DNA of 64,000 nt. Source: an uncultured bacterium. Lineage in GTDB: Bacteria > Bacillota > Clostridia > Oscillospirales > Oscillospiraceae. The translations under genes and the position numbers were made by a program. Shown here piece by piece: positions 63,828-64,000 of this stretch. The number at the start of each line of letters is the position of its first letter. Positions within the stretch are counted from its first letter, which is position 1. The notes beneath the pieces are model-generated. The model saw only the letters and a list, made by a program, of their open reading frames with translations. It did no database searches and was not told the origin of the DNA. The DNA is taken from contig CASFCS010000026.1 of assembly GCA_949293245.1 (NCBI GenBank), positions 21,670 to 85,669 on the forward strand, given 5' to 3'.

Positions 63828-64000
63828 TAAGACTGAGTATAGTGATACTGACAGGAGTAAAGAAAAAATACATACCGAAAAAGAATAAAAGCCGCCCCCT
63901 CTTTTAAACTGCCCCAGATTGTGCGGACAGCACAAAAAGGCCTCTATGTAGGGAAATATGAAGTTTTAAGCGGAGTGGCGCAGCGCGAGCGGCGCCACTC

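Overview
The window looks like the chromosome of a GC-rich anaerobic Firmicute, most likely a gut Clostridium-class bacterium of the Oscillospiraceae (Flavonifractor/Lawsonibacter-like). The reasons are the large-type SRP RNA next to dnaX-ybaB, an S-box (SAM-I) riboswitch on metK, the Gram-positive order rpoB-rpoC-ybxF-rpsL-rpsG-fusA-tuf, and strong GGAGG ribosome-binding sites. The genus is an inference. The left 39 kb is uniformly GC-rich core sequence. From about 39.7 kb onward base composition and gene content change to mobile and accessory DNA.

Core, 1-39.4 kb: a partial DUF362 ferredoxin-like protein; an SH3b-NlpC/P60 wall hydrolase; ahcY followed by riboswitch-controlled metK (SAM recycling and synthesis); a glycosyltransferase plus an O-antigen-ligase-like membrane protein; a lipoprotein; a rhomboid-like pseudoprotease with a zinc ribbon; and a polysaccharide pyruvyl transferase fused to an iron-sulfur/F420-hydrogenase-beta-like domain. 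Then comes the transcription/translation block (rpoB, rpoC, ybxF, rpsL, rpsG, fusA, tuf), followed by mscS, a PiT phosphate transporter, dinB, a CofE-like ligase, an LRR/VWA/MoxR three-gene operon, a GGDEF-EAL protein, and the minus-strand unit SRP RNA-dnaX-ybaB-FUSC.

Accessory, 39.4-64 kb: a truncated tRNA-Ala and an intact tRNA-Ala(CGC) mark the border. Next to them is a five-gene minus-strand operon with its own promoter (39.9-45.4 kb). It encodes a PD-(D/E)xK-like nuclease, a DUF6884-like/GIY-YIG/winged-helix protein, an SF2 helicase-HNH fusion and two unrecognised proteins. I propose it as a candidate, possibly undescribed, anti-phage system. It sits beside two tandem tyrosine recombinases, DUF6809, regulators, an excisionase-like protein, DUF6076 and a frameshifted sigma factor. 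A histidine kinase/response regulator pair precedes a 2,329-residue LRR surface protein with three SLH domains. The right end is decayed mobile DNA with a RepA_N-type initiator interrupted inside seven 23-bp dyad iterons, a plausible replication origin.

A caution on the data: rpoB, fusA and one tRNA each lack about 31-36 nt of ultra-conserved sequence. For essential genes this is best explained by an assembly error, so other indels in the window deserve checking against reads.
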